Source: Candidatus Adiutrix sp. (GTDB lineage Bacteria; Desulfobacterota; Desulfarculia; Adiutricales; Adiutricaceae). From it: DNA of 5,324 nucleotides. Numbering within the stretch: position 1 is the stretch's first letter; every line of letters starts with the position of its first letter. The stretch spans positions 1-5,324 of the forward strand of contig JAITBV010000291.1 of NCBI GenBank assembly GCA_031283395.1, written 5' to 3'. Below, piece after piece: positions 3,922 through 5,324 of this stretch. The position numbers and the translations under genes are program-made. Under the pieces are notes generated by a model that worked only from the letters and a program-made list of their open reading frames with translations, did no database searches and had not been told where the DNA came from.

Positions 3922-5324
3922 CCGGGGCTGAGCCCTGAACCCCTGTTCAGCCATTCCGTCAAATGGCCTTCCCGCAGTTCCTCCAGGCTCAGGCGGGGGG
4001 CCCGGAGGCGTTCGGCCAGGTCCCGGGTCAGCTTGTAGTCATTGTAGGCCCCCCGGTCGGTGTCGATGAGGATGAAGTTGAGCCTGGGGTCGGCGGCCAT
4101 AAGGCCGGCCATGGTCAGGACCTCGGTCCAGGGGTTGGCCCCGGGGGTGAGGGGGATGTTGGGCCGGCCGTCGGTCATCAGGATGACGTGGGGGGTCAGG
4201 GCCGGGTCCTTGGCCTGCTCCACCCTAAGAAGGCGGCCGGCCAGGGCCAGGGCTGCGGCCATGGGGGTCTTGCCCCCGCTGGGCAGTTCGGCCAGGAGGC
4301 GGGCGGCCAGGTCGGGGCTGTTGGTGGGGGGCAGCAGCAGTTCGGCCTTCAGGCCGTAAAAAGCGATGAGGGCCACCCTGTCCCGTTTTTGGTAGGCCTC
4401 GGCCAAAAGGGCCAGGGCGGCGGCCTTGGCTTCCTCCATGCGGTAGAGGGTGCCGATGGAGCCGGAGGAATCCACCACGAAGACCACCAGGCGGCCGGTC
4501 TTCTGGCGATAGACCTTTTCCCGGAAATCGGCCGGGGTGAGGGTCAGGAGCCTCGGCTCGCCCTCGGCCCTGGCCCGCCGGGCGGCCTGCCAGGGGGCCG
4601 CGGCCCGGAGGGTGGCCGAAAGGGAAAGGGGCCGGCCCAGGCGGCGGGCCGAGGTGCGGGCGGAACGGCCCCGGGCGGCCCCGGTCTCCCGCGCCGACCT
4701 CCGCCCTCCCCGGTCCCGGGTCCCCACTTCCCGCCGGCTCTGGGGGGTGACGGCCCGGAAAGAGCCCCCGACCTTGAAGACCCGGGTGATCATTTCCTCA
4801 TCGGCCTCGGCCGCTGCCCCGCCCTTGGCTTCCGGCGGGGGTTCCGGCCGGTCCGGCAGATAGATGGGTTCGAAAAGTTCTTTTTTTTCTGCTCGTTCCG
4901 CGAAAGTCACCGTCAGGCGGGCCGGGCGCTTGGGAGGCGGCGGGCGGCGGCGGCCGGAGAGGGCCAGTTCGGCCACGGCCCGCACCTCGGCCGGCCCGGC
5001 TTCATCCAGGCCCAGAAGGGCGGCCCGGGCCCGGGCCGCCTTGCCCAGGGCCAGGTCGCCTCGGTGTCCGGCCAGACGGTGTTCCCGGGCCAGGTCGGCG
5101 GCCATTGCCTGGGCCGGCCCGGTCAGCCTTATATCCATAAGGCGTCGCCTTCCGGCCTTGATGCTTTCGGCCAGGACGGCCGTGGCGGCTTGAAAGCGCC
5201 CGCGGAAGCCGGCCGGGTCGGCCTCGAATTCCAGGCGGCGGCGCACCACCTGGGCCCGCCGGGCCGGGTCGGCCTCCCCGGCCAGGTGGACGGTCAGGGC
5301 GAAGCGGTCGGCCAATTGCGGCCC
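3918..5324 (-). CDS. ChlI/ChlD-type metal-chelatase subunit with VWA domain, C-terminal 468 residues (cut by window edge)
   Basis: These AAA+/VWA proteins power metal insertion (Mg2+ or Co2+) into tetrapyrrole rings together with a large catalytic subunit (ChlH/BchH or CobN). The reading frame is open through base 5324. The first visible residues, GPQLADRFALTVHLAGE, match the ChlI segment 'LRPQLLDRFGLxV', so a full ATPase domain probably precedes. Then come the helical AAA+ lid (about 20-122), a Pro-rich then Arg-rich linker (about 123-225), the ChlD/BchD signature LSLSATLRAAAPWQAARRA (about 234-251), DFREKVYRQKTG, and the VWA domain (about 276-468). Its metal-ion-dependent adhesion site is intact: DSSGS at 285-289, the Thr of GGKTP (353), and the Asp of MTDGRP (385). 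The fused I+D architecture is typical of the putative cobaltochelatase group, but the substrate cannot be settled without the neighbours. The C-terminus overlaps the next promoter. Confidence 0.88.
   Translation of the reverse strand, partial: GPQLADRFALTVHLAGEADPARRAQVVRRRLEFEADPAGFRGRFQAATAVLAESIKAGRRRLMDIRLTGPAQAMAADLAREHRLAGHRGDLALGKAARARAALLGLDEAGPAEVRAVAELALSGRRRPPPPKRPARLTVTFAERAEKKELFEPIYLPDRPEPPPEAKGGAAAEADEEMITRVFKVGGSFRAVTPQSRREVGTRDRGGRRSARETGAARGRSARTSARRLGRPLSLSATLRAAAPWQAARRARAEGEPRLLTLTPADFREKVYRQKTGRLVVFVVDSSGSIGTLYRMEEAKAAALALLAEAYQKRDRVALIAFYGLKAELLLPPTNSPDLAARLLAELPSGGKTPMAAALALAGRLLRVEQAKDPALTPHVILMTDGRPNIPLTPGANPWTEVLTMAGLMAADPRLNFILIDTDRGAYNDYKLTRDLAERLRAPRLSLEELREGHLTEWLNRGSGLSPG

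Noticed and set aside
3394..3954. Open minus-strand frame of 186 codons ending at the prfB UGA
   Set aside because: Only its last 23 codons (from 3465) are prfB. The rest is out of frame with the exported-protein gene, which has a signal peptide and promoter.
4537..5193. Two Arg/Ala-rich plus-strand open frames
   Set aside because: They are antisense to the chelatase coding region, whose frame is supported by family motifs throughout.
1..5324. Very frequent GGCC and CCAGG words, possibly repeats or uptake signals
   Set aside because: They follow coding frame (Gly/Ala/Leu/Gln codons ending in C or G) and high GC. No spacing or orientation pattern was apparent by eye.

Overview
The window is GC-rich DNA, coded wholly on the minus strand, with short intergenic gaps and overlapping start and stop codons. 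Gene content (LepB, bS21, RF2 with a programmed frameshift, aspartate carbamoyltransferase, a fused Mg/Co-chelatase-type protein, an XdhC-like protein, a Sec-exported small protein) points to a Gram-negative bacterium. The protein sequences resemble those of Desulfobacterota (former Deltaproteobacteria), but that placement is an inference from the look of the proteins and no search was run.

Layout in the direction of transcription (high to low coordinates): (1) 5324-3918, the C-terminal two thirds of a ChlI/ChlD-type chelatase with a von Willebrand A domain, cut by the window edge. (2) A strong sigma70-like promoter at 3921-3893, whose -35 box contains the stop codon of that gene. It drives a 136-residue secreted protein (3875-3465), prfB (3465-2355, start sharing one base with the previous stop, with an in-frame UGA bypassed by +1 frameshifting at 3408-3393), and an XdhC/CoxI-like protein (2358-1513, ATGA overlap with prfB). 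(3) A second promoter at 1478-1450, lying in an operator-like inverted repeat, drives rpsU (1388-1161), which ends at a strong intrinsic terminator (1115-1083). (4) A third promoter at 1061-1033 sits so close to lepB (1025-378) that the mRNA is probably leaderless. pyrB follows three bases after lepB and runs off the window at base 1.

The core genes serve translation (RF2, bS21), protein export (LepB) and pyrimidine synthesis (PyrB). Three transcription units are separated by three promoters, each with a 17-bp spacer and near-consensus hexamers. I see no CRISPR array, mobile element, tRNA, rRNA or phage gene, and no exotic multi-gene system. The least ordinary items are regulatory: a G8 tract inside a promoter spacer, a dyad around the rpsU -10 box, and the probable leaderless lepB mRNA. 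Next come two poorly characterised proteins, the XdhC-like protein with an eroded cofactor-binding loop and the small exported protein translationally linked to prfB.
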